Shown in pieces: positions 16,747-26,042 of a stretch of DNA of 64,000 nt. The first letter of the stretch is position 1, and every line of letters starts with the position of its first letter. A model generated the notes under the pieces. The model saw only the letters and a list, made by a program, of their open reading frames with translations, had not been told where the DNA came from and searched no databases. The DNA is from Lacrimispora defluvii (GTDB lineage: Bacteria > Bacillota > Clostridia > Lachnospirales > Lachnospiraceae), in NCBI GenBank assembly GCA_013036995.1, contig JAAOXG010000008.1, positions 157,772 to 221,771 of the forward strand, given 5' to 3'. A program made the translations under genes and the position numbers.

Positions 16747-17106
16747 TTACTGTACCGATTCCAGGATAAACGTTTTAACCTCTTCATCGCTGAAACCCAG
16801 TTTTTTTAATTGTTCCATAAAGTATTCCAGCTGTTCTTTCGCCAGATCCAGCTTCATTTTTTGTATCATTGATTGATCCTCCGTAATAAAACGCCCACTG
16901 GTTCGATTGGTGACAAGCAATCCGCTGTGCTCCAGTTCCGAAAGTGCTTTTTGCATCGTATTGGGATTAACAGAAGCTTCAGCAGCTAAATCCCTGACAC
17001 TAGGAAGCTTGGTACCGGGTTTGTATTCACCGGATATGATCCGAAAATGAATCTGCTCAATTAATTGAATATAAATAGGGCGGTCATTCTTAAGTTCCCA
17101 TGACAT
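16747..17106 (-). CDS. GntR family transcriptional regulator, YtrA subfamily
   Basis: A 119-residue regulator with an N-terminal winged helix-turn-helix (KLPSVRDLAAEASVNPNTMQKALSELE) and a short C-terminal dimerisation helix, which is the YtrA subfamily build. The frame extends to a GTG at 17124, but that codon is part of the GGAGGAGG ribosome binding site, so ATG at 17104-17106 was chosen. It leads the operon for the ABC transporter and has inverted repeats over its own promoter, pointing to autorepression. Confidence 0.9.
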   Translation of the reverse strand: MSWELKNDRPIYIQLIEQIHFRIISGEYKPGTKLPSVRDLAAEASVNPNTMQKALSELEHSGLLVTNRTSGRFITEDQSMIQKMKLDLAKEQLEYFMEQLKKLGFSDEEVKTFILESVQ

Positions 17107-17130
17107 TCTTTTTTCCTCCTCCACGACATA

Positions 17131-17168
17131 TTGTATTACTGTACTAATATCTTAATACAATAATACAA
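17131..17168. promoter_or_regulatory. Candidate GntR operator
   Basis: TTGTATTA (17131-17138) is the inverse of TAATACAA, which occurs twice in a row-like spacing at 17153-17160 and 17161-17168. The repeats cover the -10 element and the transcription start of the GntR operon. Confidence 0.6.
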
Positions 17169-17188
17169 CCGTGCAATAGTTTTGTCAA
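17160..17188 (-). promoter_or_regulatory. Sigma-A promoter of the GntR-ABC operon
   Basis: On the minus strand TTGACA (17183-17188) and TATTAT (17160-17165) are separated by 17 bases. Confidence 0.82.
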
Positions 17189-17195
17189 TCATTTT

Positions 17196-17250
17196 CTAAA
17201 AAAAGAAAGCTGTTGCTCCGGTAAATTAATTATTTACGTTTGCAACAGCT
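17196..17250 (-). terminator. Intrinsic terminator of the TCS/binding-protein operon
   Basis: AGCTGTTGC (17208-17216) pairs perfectly with GCAACAGCT (17242-17250). On the minus strand the stem is followed by TTCTTTTTTT. It lies 25 bases after the solute-binding protein stop. Confidence 0.88.
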
Positions 17251-17275
17251 CTATTCATGCCTGAAGAATCTACGT

Positions 17276-18739
17276 CTAACGATATTTTTTTATAAATTCA
17301 TCCAACTGCTTCTGCTTCTCCTCTATCACCCGATCGATTCCTGCCATCTCAAGTTCCCGGTTAAAAGAATCAATTCCTGTTTTGGGCCACAGTTCTCCGC
17401 ACAGCAAGGCATTCTCATATTTATCAATAATATTTTGACAGGCATCCACCTCGACCCTTACATCCGATACATCAAACAAAAAACCCAAAGCAGGAGAATC
17501 CTTAACTGGTTCATCCCAGAATACCACGTAATCCAGCAGTTTTTCCTCTTCCTGCCACTGTTCGATCTCAACGCCCACCGGCCAGCTCCACACTTTGGAG
17601 GTCCATTGATCAGAAGCTATGTAATCCGATTTTTTTGCCGGCTTTACATATCCCGAAGCAGAAAATTCATAATCGATGCCTTCCTGGCCATAGGCAAGCA
17701 GGCGGGATATCTCCACATCGGTATACATCAGATTAAGCACCTTCATTGCCAGTTCCGGATTCTTACTGTCCCGGCTGATACACCAGATCATATTGCAGCT
17801 GTCTGAATCAGCAATCCGGGGAGCCAGCTGAACAGCAGCCATGGGATATTCCACATAGCGGGCAATGTTAAAAATTGAAATCTCTGAAAGATTTAAAAAA
17901 CTGCCAAATGAATCTCCCTGAGCGAGATAGCTCTGTCTGTCTTCCTTACCCATATAGGCTTTATCCATAAACAGTCCCTGCTGATGCCATTCCCGCATCT
18001 GAAGACACAGGTTATAAAAATATTCTGACTTATAAAAGTTTTCAACCACGCTGCTGTCTTTGTCTTTATCCACCAATACGCCAATGTTATTGCCCAGCCG
18101 GTCCTGAATCATACGTGGGATAATTCTTCCGCCATGAGGAACAATCAGGTTCATATCGGGATAATGTTCCTTTACTGACAGCAGCATTTCATGAAGCTGA
18201 TCCATGGTTTTAATAGAACGCCAGTCAATTTTCAGTGTCTCAGCAATATCACGGCGAAATACAAACCCCATACATTTACTGTCAGAAGTGCAGGAGGGAA
18301 TCCCGTAGATTTTGTCATTTAAATATGCAATCAGCCATTCCTTGTCACGGATATAGGGATTGAGATCACTTTTATAGGGTTTCAGCAGATCATCAATTTC
18401 GATTACAGCTCCCATGCTGATCCACCGTTCGTAAGAATCCAGTTCAAAAGCTGCAAATACATCCGGCAATTGCCCTGAATGATAAAGGACTGACAGTTCA
18501 TTCTCATAATCATTCATCTTATATCCAATAATCTTTACATTACAACCGGCTTTCTTCCTGGTTATCTTACTGATTTCATCTGATATCCGCTGATTGGCCT
18601 CTGCTGAAGCCGTATGGACAGAACAGACTGTTATGGTTGGATATTCCCCGTTATCCACCACATTTTTTCCCTTGCAGGCTGTCAGGCCTGCGAGACTTAA
18701 TAAAACCGCCGCCATCAATACTCCTGACTTCTTCCCCAT
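17276..18739 (-). CDS. Extracellular solute-binding lipoprotein
   Basis: A 487-residue lipoprotein with a signal peptide ending in the lipobox LTAC (Cys near residue 22). The rest resembles family 1 (LplA/MalE-like) carbohydrate-binding proteins that are controlled by YesMN-type two-component systems in Firmicutes. It starts one base inside the stop of the AraC-type response regulator gene and is the last gene of a three-gene operon. No permease or ATPase gene accompanies it, so it may deliver ligand to a distant transporter or act as a sensor accessory. The ligand is unknown. Confidence 0.87.
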   Translation of the reverse strand: MGKKSGVLMAAVLLSLAGLTACKGKNVVDNGEYPTITVCSVHTASAEANQRISDEISKITRKKAGCNVKIIGYKMNDYENELSVLYHSGQLPDVFAAFELDSYERWISMGAVIEIDDLLKPYKSDLNPYIRDKEWLIAYLNDKIYGIPSCTSDSKCMGFVFRRDIAETLKIDWRSIKTMDQLHEMLLSVKEHYPDMNLIVPHGGRIIPRMIQDRLGNNIGVLVDKDKDSSVVENFYKSEYFYNLCLQMREWHQQGLFMDKAYMGKEDRQSYLAQGDSFGSFLNLSEISIFNIARYVEYPMAAVQLAPRIADSDSCNMIWCISRDSKNPELAMKVLNLMYTDVEISRLLAYGQEGIDYEFSASGYVKPAKKSDYIASDQWTSKVWSWPVGVEIEQWQEEEKLLDYVVFWDEPVKDSPALGFLFDVSDVRVEVDACQNIIDKYENALLCGELWPKTGIDSFNRELEMAGIDRVIEEKQKQLDEFIKKYR

Positions 18740-20316
18740 TACTCCTCCTCTGTTTCGCCCCGCCGTTTTTCCTGGGGTGTTATCCCCATAATTTTCTTAT
18801 AACTGTAAGAAAAATGAGAAAAATTGCTGTACCCCACTTTAGCCGCAATCAGGCTGATAGGCAGTCTCGTTGACTGAATTAGCATTTGTGCCTCTTTCAT
18901 TTTAGCTTTTATTATAAATTCTTTTAAGGTCATACCTGTTTCTCTTTTAAAGATACGGGTCAGATAATCAGGATTTAAATGAATATGGTGGGCAATATCA
19001 TCCCGCATAATCTGCTCCTCCATATGATCGGTGATATAATTTACTACTTTCTCAATCAGATCATCGGGGACTGTCTCATCCAAATTTCCGTCAAAGCGCC
19101 TGACCACATATCCAATAAGGGCTTTCATATGATCCACGCTTCTCATTCCATCCAGATAAAGCTGAAATTCCTCCTGTGTGGAAAACAGTTTCTTAAAAAA
19201 CCCTTCCCCATTCTGAGAGGCATAATAAACAGCCTGTAAAAAATCCTGATAAAATTCCCGCAGTGTATTACGATTCATAACTCCGCTTTCAACCAGACGA
19301 TCCAGACATTTTCCAGCATCCTCTGCAACTGCCACGGCATGTCCTTCTTTTAATAACCCCGACCATCTTCGTACCTCCGGCACCCGGTAAGAAATCCCTT
19401 TATCAGTATTGCGCGTACCGGAATAAACCCCGTTGGATAGCGAAACGTTGTCATCACGATAATTAATCAGCTTATACCAGGTTTTTTCCAGCTCCTGAAA
19501 CAGGGAAGGTGTAGCCATATAAATAGCAGTATCACATTTGAAAAACTGCTGGTAGAAACTGTTAATAAATTGCAGCCGGCAATCCATTGTATCCTCATCC
19601 GGCAGATTATCTCCCCATATCACCATACCGAAGCAAGGATAATCTGAAACAAAAGCGATAACCTTCAGCCGGTTTTGTTCAAAGGTTTCAGCAGCAATAT
19701 TTTCCATTGTATCTGACAGCAGCCTTGGCTGCCATACTTCCGGACTGTTCCAGCGGATAATTTGTATCAGTAATAGGTATACCGTCTGTTCCATTTTCGG
19801 AACTTTCTCTTTTTCCTGAAGCTTAAAAAACTGTTTTCCGCTCACGACTCCGGTCAGAAAATTTCTTATACTATTGCGGATCAGAGTTTTTTCCTGCTTT
19901 TTATATTCATCACCCATTAGTTCCAATTCTTTTTTCTTAGCTGTTGCACATAATTCCTCAACCGCCCGGCGGACACTCTCTTCAATTACCGGATAAGAAG
20001 CCGGCTGTAGAATATAATCAGCGCATGCCAGTTTTAACGCTTCCTGAGCATAGGAAAAGTCAGCATGAGCAGTAAGTACAATACAGGAGATATGGGGATA
20101 ACGCCTTTTCACCCAGCGGATCAGTTCAATTCCATTTTCCCCCGGCATCTCAATATCACAAAGTATGATTTTTATCTCTTCCTGCTGAATGATTTCCTTA
20201 GCCTGATATGCACTAAGGGCAGTATAAACCTGTTCGACACCAATATTTAACCAGTTAATTCCCCATTGCAGCCCCTCTGCTACGCGGTATTGATCATCAA
20301 CAATCAATAATTTCAT
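18739..20316 (-). CDS. AraC-type response regulator, YesN-like
   Basis: A 525-residue response regulator. The receiver domain (1-120) has Asp-Asp (VDDQ) near the N-terminus, the phosphoacceptor in ILCDIEMPGENG near residue 54, and the Thr in LTAHADF. A long middle region follows, and the C-terminus (about 420-520) is an AraC double helix-turn-helix (HHIHLNPDYLTRIFKRETGMTLKEF, VGYSNFSHFSYSYKKIMGITP). It overlaps the kinase gene by four bases. Its targets are probably the binding protein downstream and possibly the adjacent sulfatase operon. Confidence 0.93.
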   Translation of the reverse strand: MKLLIVDDQYRVAEGLQWGINWLNIGVEQVYTALSAYQAKEIIQQEEIKIILCDIEMPGENGIELIRWVKRRYPHISCIVLTAHADFSYAQEALKLACADYILQPASYPVIEESVRRAVEELCATAKKKELELMGDEYKKQEKTLIRNSIRNFLTGVVSGKQFFKLQEKEKVPKMEQTVYLLLIQIIRWNSPEVWQPRLLSDTMENIAAETFEQNRLKVIAFVSDYPCFGMVIWGDNLPDEDTMDCRLQFINSFYQQFFKCDTAIYMATPSLFQELEKTWYKLINYRDDNVSLSNGVYSGTRNTDKGISYRVPEVRRWSGLLKEGHAVAVAEDAGKCLDRLVESGVMNRNTLREFYQDFLQAVYYASQNGEGFFKKLFSTQEEFQLYLDGMRSVDHMKALIGYVVRRFDGNLDETVPDDLIEKVVNYITDHMEEQIMRDDIAHHIHLNPDYLTRIFKRETGMTLKEFIIKAKMKEAQMLIQSTRLPISLIAAKVGYSNFSHFSYSYKKIMGITPQEKRRGETEEE

Positions 20317-22076
20317 AAATCTTCCCCTTCCGTATATGGAAAAAACAGTTCAACCAGTGCCCCATCCCGGTTGCGGAATGCGGCTGCGAAATCATCTCCG
20401 TAACGTAACCGGAAACGCTTCAGCACATTATAAATGCCAACATGTTTTTTCCCCTTCCCATCAATCATCATTTCCTCTTTATCAGTACTGTCTATAACAG
20501 ACCGGGTAAATCCTGGTCCGTTGTCTGCCGCAATAATATGGATCAGTACCCTCTCAGCGGTAACAATACGGCTTACCTTAAGCACCAGTTTCAGTTTCTG
20601 GCCTGGAACAAAACCATAATGAATGCTGTTTTCGATAAAGGTTAGCAGACTGACCGGCGGAATTGGTATATTGGTTAGAACAGCATCATAAGTTAAGGAA
20701 AATTCAACATCCTGGTGCTGATTTAATGAAAATAAATCAGCATAATTTTTGCACACCTCCAATTCTTTCTGAAGGGGAACACAATCTTTGCTGATTGTAA
20801 AAATATAACGCAGATAACTTGATAAATGTAATATTGTCTGCTGAATTTCTTTGTTTTGCCCGGACTCTGCCATACCATATATATTTTTTAAACAGTTAAG
20901 ATAGAAATGAGGACGGATCTGAGATTGCAGCAGCTGGTACTCCGTATTCTGCTTTTCCAGTTCCTTTTCATAAGAGGCGATTTTCAATTCTGAGATCTCA
21001 TCAATCATCTGATTTAACATATCATTGACCTGACGAAATTCTTCTACTGCATACGTATCCACATGAGCAGAAAAATCACCGCTGCGAATGGCTTCAATTG
21101 TTCTTGTGAGGTGGGAAATGGGATTGACAACCAGTTTCCACAGCCAGATTGAAACAAAAGGAACTGCCACAACTGCCATTGCGGCACAGATAAGAACAAT
21201 TATGTGAAACAAGGTCATTTCATTTAATATCCCGTCATAAGGTTTTGCATAGATCAGGGTAATATAACCGGCCTGCTCAGATACAACAAGGTATTTCCTC
21301 ACCTCATCAGTGATCAGATAACTGTCACCAGCTTTCTGTATTTCATCAGGAGAAAGACCCAGCTTCAGATCCGGATAAATTACTGTTTTTCCGTTACCGA
21401 ATATTAAAGTTCCATTCATGTGGTAGTTCTGAACTGCAATGGTATTCAGCCGCTCCAGATCAATTACTGCAATGCAGTAAACCGTGCGGTAATTCATTCC
21501 CCGCAAAAGATAATCTCTTCCGCCGACAGAATGAAAAAACCACTTGGATAAATCAAAATCCCCCTGATTAATCAGCCTCTTAATCTCCGGCTCAAGGTTT
21601 TTCTGTGCCTGTATCCGCTGCGCAGCCGTAATCTCATAATATGCATTATACTCACCGGTATACCAGTTATTAACCGGACTGTAGATTGCCATTGTATATA
21701 GATTTTCGTTGGCAGTCAGATTAGACTTTAAAATCTGCTGTACATTATAAGACTGATTGTACATATCATTGAGCATCAGTTCTACTGAAAAACTTTGAAA
21801 CTGGGCGTTTCCTGAAACCATTCCAGACATTACCCGCTCTGTTGCCTTCATGGTACTTTCCAGGTGGCTTTTAAATATCTCTAACTGGCTTCTGGAAGAA
21901 TGGCTGGACGAAACTTCCACACTACGTGCGATATAACTGGAATAAATGACTAAAATAACTGCTAATGGAATCATAATACCTAAAAACAAGCCTGGAATCA
22001 TGTTTTTCAAAGATACGCGATGATTCCTCTCCCCCTTACGTTTCCCCATCAGTTTTATAATGCCAAAAACATTCAT
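20313..22076 (-). CDS. Sensor histidine kinase, YesM-like
   Basis: A 587-residue membrane sensor kinase. An N-terminal transmembrane helix is followed by an extracellular domain of about 240 residues, a second helix near 290, a HAMP domain, the His_kinase segment QIRPHFYLNCLKNIYG with the phosphorylated His, and an ATPase domain (ENSIHYGF, DNGPGF). The frame extends to an ATG at 22085, but the GAGG at 22086-22089 is better spaced for the ATG at 22074-22076. The pair with the AraC-type regulator matches YesMN systems, which sense carbohydrates. A terminator separates it from the sulfatase operon upstream. Confidence 0.92.
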   Translation of the reverse strand: MNVFGIIKLMGKRKGERNHRVSLKNMIPGLFLGIMIPLAVILVIYSSYIARSVEVSSSHSSRSQLEIFKSHLESTMKATERVMSGMVSGNAQFQSFSVELMLNDMYNQSYNVQQILKSNLTANENLYTMAIYSPVNNWYTGEYNAYYEITAAQRIQAQKNLEPEIKRLINQGDFDLSKWFFHSVGGRDYLLRGMNYRTVYCIAVIDLERLNTIAVQNYHMNGTLIFGNGKTVIYPDLKLGLSPDEIQKAGDSYLITDEVRKYLVVSEQAGYITLIYAKPYDGILNEMTLFHIIVLICAAMAVVAVPFVSIWLWKLVVNPISHLTRTIEAIRSGDFSAHVDTYAVEEFRQVNDMLNQMIDEISELKIASYEKELEKQNTEYQLLQSQIRPHFYLNCLKNIYGMAESGQNKEIQQTILHLSSYLRYIFTISKDCVPLQKELEVCKNYADLFSLNQHQDVEFSLTYDAVLTNIPIPPVSLLTFIENSIHYGFVPGQKLKLVLKVSRIVTAERVLIHIIAADNGPGFTRSVIDSTDKEEMMIDGKGKKHVGIYNVLKRFRLRYGDDFAAAFRNRDGALVELFFPYTEGEDL

Positions 22077-22116
22077 ACATTCCATCCTCGCTTTACATCA
22101 GATGTTTGTTACATTA

Positions 22117-22158
22117 CAAAAAGGGCCAAACGATAAATCATTGCAGTTTGCCCTTTTT
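22117..22158 (-). terminator. Intrinsic terminator of the ABC-sulfatase operon
   Basis: AAAAAGGGCCAAAC pairs with GTTTGCCCTTTTT (one bulge), and the minus strand has a T-run after the stem. It follows the first sulfatase stop by 15 bases. Confidence 0.85.
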
Positions 22159-22172
22159 ATACAAACAGTTCC

Positions 22173-23531
22173 TTAATTCTCATTCAAATCCAGTATGGCT
22201 TTTCGATACTGAACCACAATCGCATCTTTGGTGTTTTCCATATAACTTAGCATTTTCTGACGGTAGCGAATCACGGTCTCCAGATATTCAGGCCTGTCAA
22301 TTAAATTTTCCAGGGCATCCGGATCCTTCTTTAAATCATACAATTCTTCCTTTACCCGGTAATCATACATTTGAACGCGGGCAGCTACAGCTTCATTTGT
22401 TTTCGATTCTTCCACCATCGCCCGATAAGTCCGGCCGAATTTTGATTCATTCATAAACTGATAACTGCCATCTGACCAGTCATTAAATATGTAAGCATAC
22501 TCTCTATCCTGTACTGCACGCATTGGATATAGATCATGTCTGGCTGTTGATGTAATCTGAGTATAAACATCTTCCCAGCCGGATTCCTTTTGTCCCTTTA
22601 ATACTCCTGCGTAAGAACGGCCATCCATATCTTTTGGAATGGGAAGGTCCAGCAGTTCCAGCATTGTTGGCATAAAATCAATTCCTGAAACGAAGTGAGC
22701 CGTATCTCTTTCGCCTGCATTTGTTACACCAGGCGCTCTGACAATCATTGGAGTACGATTGCTGTTTAAATAACAGTTTGTTTTAGCAAAAGGAAATGCC
22801 ATCCCGTTATCGCTTAAAAATACAATAATAGTATCGTCATACATCCCTGATTCCTTTAATGCTTTTAGTACCATTCCCATGGTTTCATCACAGCGATGTA
22901 CACTGGAAAAATACTCGGCTGCTTCTTTTCTGACTTCAGGAATATCAGGAAGGAAACCTGGTACAGCCACTTCCTCCGGTTTATAATAGCGGGAAGCGTA
23001 AGTATGATACCCATACTTTTTTAATTCCTGGTCGCTTCCGGCAAAGGGGCGGTGGGGATCGTGAGAATTGGCCATAAAGAAGAACGGTGCATTCTCTGTT
23101 TTTGCTTTTTCAAAAAATTCTGTTGCCTTCTGATAATAGATATAAGGTGCTCTGCCATAGAGATGTTTGGCATTAAATACATCTCCCATATAATCCCACT
23201 CAAATTTCTCAATGGGCTTACAGTGCTCTTCTTTTCCGCAAATACCATTCAGATATCCATATTTATGAAGATATTCCGTCAGGGTAGTCACATCTGCAGC
23301 AATGGGATTAAATCCTGGTGCACCGTTTCGATGAGGATATTTTCCTGTTAACAGACACTCTCTGGAAGGCATGCAGATTGCGGCTGTTACATGAGCCCGT
23401 TCCATTATGAGCCCCTCAGCAGCAAGTCTGTCCAGATTAGGACTGATATCCTCTACCGGGCAGCCAAATGCACCAAGAGAATTATAATTCAAATCATCGG
23501 CTACTAAAAATAAAATATTTTTTTTATTCAT
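22173..23531 (-). CDS. Sulfatase, Cys-type, cytoplasmic
   Basis: A 452-residue arylsulfatase-fold enzyme that hydrolyses sulfate esters or sulfamates. The signature CMPSR begins at Cys53, the residue that must be converted to formylglycine; the metal-binding DD is at 12-13 and a second metal site is in SDNGM. The FPFAKTNCY segment after SDNGM recalls the heparan N-sulfatase (sulfamidase)-like subfamily. There is no signal peptide, so it should act inside the cell after substrate import. It is the last gene of the ABC transporter operon, 13 bases after the second sulfatase. No maturation enzyme is encoded in this window. Confidence 0.9.
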   Translation of the reverse strand: MNKKNILFLVADDLNYNSLGAFGCPVEDISPNLDRLAAEGLIMERAHVTAAICMPSRECLLTGKYPHRNGAPGFNPIAADVTTLTEYLHKYGYLNGICGKEEHCKPIEKFEWDYMGDVFNAKHLYGRAPYIYYQKATEFFEKAKTENAPFFFMANSHDPHRPFAGSDQELKKYGYHTYASRYYKPEEVAVPGFLPDIPEVRKEAAEYFSSVHRCDETMGMVLKALKESGMYDDTIIVFLSDNGMAFPFAKTNCYLNSNRTPMIVRAPGVTNAGERDTAHFVSGIDFMPTMLELLDLPIPKDMDGRSYAGVLKGQKESGWEDVYTQITSTARHDLYPMRAVQDREYAYIFNDWSDGSYQFMNESKFGRTYRAMVEESKTNEAVAARVQMYDYRVKEELYDLKKDPDALENLIDRPEYLETVIRYRQKMLSYMENTKDAIVVQYRKAILDLNEN

Positions 23532-23544
23532 AATTCTCTTACTC

Positions 23545-24996
23545 CTATCTGACCTCTGGTAAGTCTCTGGCAGTTACCGGGTTTTTACTCCAGCGTTCCC
23601 TGTCGTCCATACCAGTTTCCCTTTCCCAGGCCATCATCCATTTATACATCTGCCAATGATCTCTGGAGGACTTTTCTTCCTGATCCGGATCCGCAATCGC
23701 CATGGCAATACTATTTAGTTCGCCGGCTATATCTGGATTTTCAGAATACAAATTATTTTTTTCTTCCGGATCTCCGGCAAGATTAAAAAGCATATCTTCT
23801 GATTCATAGCCATGGTAAGTAATATATTTATATTGCTTTTTTCGTACCATAACTGCATAGCATCTGCTCTCATTAAAATCCCCCGCCATAAACTGGCTGA
23901 TGACTGCCCGTTTATAGTCCGGTTCTATTTCCTTTGTCAATATTTTTGCCAGACAGATTCCGTCGGTTTCAACAGGAAATTCCAGCCCGGCCAGTTCACA
24001 CATCGTTGGCCCCAAATCCATAATGCTGACGGGAGCAGCCACACTCCGGGCGGCACCAATGCCATCTCCGGCAAATATAAACGGAATCTTCGCCGACTTT
24101 TCAAAAAATGTCTGCTTTCCATAGAAACGGTTTTCTCCAACCTGATCACCATGATCTGACAGATAGCAGAATATGGAAGTCTGATTGGAACGTTTGGAAT
24201 AATCATTAAAAGCTGCCCTTACCCTGCCGATCTGTCCATCCATATGCTCAATCATCCCGCAATAAGCTGCAATTGCCTGCCTGGCACCGTTCGCATCAAA
24301 GGAACGATCCTTTTTCTTTTTTTCCAGCAGCCGGTTCATCGGCATATCCGTTTCAAAGCTGTCAGGTACAGTTACACGGTCTAAATATTTCAGATATAAT
24401 TCTTTTGGCGCCACATATGGATAATGGGGACCATAGGTTCCAACCACAATTAATTGTGGCTTTTCATGCTTTTCAGACAGATATTCAAGGGCAGCCTCCA
24501 CCACTGCTTCATCATAATGAAGCACCGGAGATTCTCCGCCTCCTATTACATCCGTACAGCAGGTATCCATAAAGCAGTCCTTAAATACTCCCCGTTCCTC
24601 AGCTAAGGATTCGCCTGGACGGTTCCAGGTGACCGGTGTGATATCCCCCACCAGACGCTTTGTAAAGCCATGTCTTTGATCCTGGCCAATAAAATGCATC
24701 CGCCCAATCAGCACTGTCTCATACCCTGCAGCTGCAAAGGGATGGAGAAATGTCGGCGTGGTATCCGCCAGGGTATCAAAATTAGAATAGACACCTGTTC
24801 TGGAAGGCAGTTTTGCTGACAGCATTGACATTCTGGCCGGTACACATAACGGACAGGAGGTGTAACTTTCTGTAAAATTAGTCCCATCCTGCCTTAATCT
24901 GTCTAAATTCGGCGTCTCAACCGGCACAGCACCCCATCCGGAAAAGATGGGGCTGTGCTGGTCACTCAAAAATATTAATATATCGGGTTTTTTCAT
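23545..24996 (-). CDS. Sulfatase, Cys-type, cytoplasmic
   Basis: A 483-residue sulfatase. The formylglycine site is Cys51 in CVPARMSMLSAK, the N-terminal metal ligands are in SDQH (11-14), and YLSDHGDQVGENRFYGK gives the second metal site. The wording of these motifs is closer to choline-sulfatase/arylsulfatase-like enzymes than that of its neighbour, so the two probably remove different sulfates. It has no signal peptide. It follows the permease gene by 12 bases in the importer operon. Substrate unknown. Confidence 0.9.
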   Translation of the reverse strand: MKKPDILIFLSDQHSPIFSGWGAVPVETPNLDRLRQDGTNFTESYTSCPLCVPARMSMLSAKLPSRTGVYSNFDTLADTTPTFLHPFAAAGYETVLIGRMHFIGQDQRHGFTKRLVGDITPVTWNRPGESLAEERGVFKDCFMDTCCTDVIGGGESPVLHYDEAVVEAALEYLSEKHEKPQLIVVGTYGPHYPYVAPKELYLKYLDRVTVPDSFETDMPMNRLLEKKKKDRSFDANGARQAIAAYCGMIEHMDGQIGRVRAAFNDYSKRSNQTSIFCYLSDHGDQVGENRFYGKQTFFEKSAKIPFIFAGDGIGAARSVAAPVSIMDLGPTMCELAGLEFPVETDGICLAKILTKEIEPDYKRAVISQFMAGDFNESRCYAVMVRKKQYKYITYHGYESEDMLFNLAGDPEEKNNLYSENPDIAGELNSIAMAIADPDQEEKSSRDHWQMYKWMMAWERETGMDDRERWSKNPVTARDLPEVR

Positions 24997-25008
24997 GATT
25001 TTCTCCTA

Positions 25009-26031
25009 TTACTCTGCCATTTCTGCTCGTATTCGTTTTGCTTCTGCTATTCTTAATTTCTTCTTTTTCCATGCCTTGATCTCACTTTCATTCATACGAT
25101 AGATCATCAGGACCAGGAAGAGAAAATAGATGATTATAGTCTGTATACTGTTGTCCAAAGCCAGTTTGGAGAGGCCGAGAGTTAAAATTTTAATTGACAA
25201 TACAGCCATCAAAATACCCACTACAGAATTGCTGAAGCGTGCCAGCGTCATTCCAAGCATAACCGCAAACATATTACCCATAACCGTAGCACGGGAATCC
25301 ATGCCTAAAACCGGTGCCAGATTGCCTTTGAAAACGGTGTCGAAGATTCCGGCGATGGCGACCAGACCGCCTGCTAAGGTATAACAGATCACACAGTTAG
25401 AGAAAATATTAATTCCTGAGTTCATGGCAATCCTCTGATTACCCTGAATTGCTTTGCGGTTATAGCCAAATGGCGACATCAGGAATAAATATCCCATTAC
25501 CAAAGTTACCAGCAGTACTACGATGCTTATAAAAGTCACGTTTGATAATACTGACAGTTTACTGTTTCCGAATGTCTGCAGCCCTTTTGAATCAAATGCT
25601 GAAAAGGAGATACATTCATAGATCAGTGCCATTCCCATACCAAGAATCATGGGAATAATTCTGGTTTTTACAAATGCCACACCAACTAAGAAACCGGCAA
25701 CCAAACCAAATATAATACTGAGAACTAATGTCCCGATTCCTCCCATTCCCAGGCTTAAAGCAATATTACCTCCAAATATCACCGCCAGTATCATCTGGGA
25801 GCCAAGTGAAAAATCCATTCTTCCAGCTGGCAGATTGCAGCTGAGGGCCAGTGCAATGCAAAACAAAGAGGCAAAGGTTCGAGCCAGATTCTTCATATCT
25901 GCCATATTATTAATAACTCCTGCTCCAGTAACCACCCGGGAGATAATTTCCATGATCAGATATATCCCTGCCGGTACACAAAAGGAACAGATGGCATTTT
26001 TCATATTTAATCTAAGTGCGCTCTTATTCAT
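25009..26031 (-). CDS. Sugar ABC transporter permease (RbsC-like) 2
   Basis: A 340-residue permease of the ribose/galactose (BPD_transp_2) type with about ten hydrophobic segments and a conserved loop MSPFGYNRKAIQGN. It pairs with the other permease (27378-28337), so the importer probably has a heterodimeric pore. It lies between the binding-protein gene and the sulfatases. A basic C-terminal tail (KKKLRIAEAKRIRAEM) faces the cytoplasm. Confidence 0.88.
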   Translation of the reverse strand: MNKSALRLNMKNAICSFCVPAGIYLIMEIISRVVTGAGVINNMADMKNLARTFASLFCIALALSCNLPAGRMDFSLGSQMILAVIFGGNIALSLGMGGIGTLVLSIIFGLVAGFLVGVAFVKTRIIPMILGMGMALIYECISFSAFDSKGLQTFGNSKLSVLSNVTFISIVVLLVTLVMGYLFLMSPFGYNRKAIQGNQRIAMNSGINIFSNCVICYTLAGGLVAIAGIFDTVFKGNLAPVLGMDSRATVMGNMFAVMLGMTLARFSNSVVGILMAVLSIKILTLGLSKLALDNSIQTIIIYFLFLVLMIYRMNESEIKAWKKKKLRIAEAKRIRAEMAE

Positions 26032-26042
26032 GGCAGCCTCCT

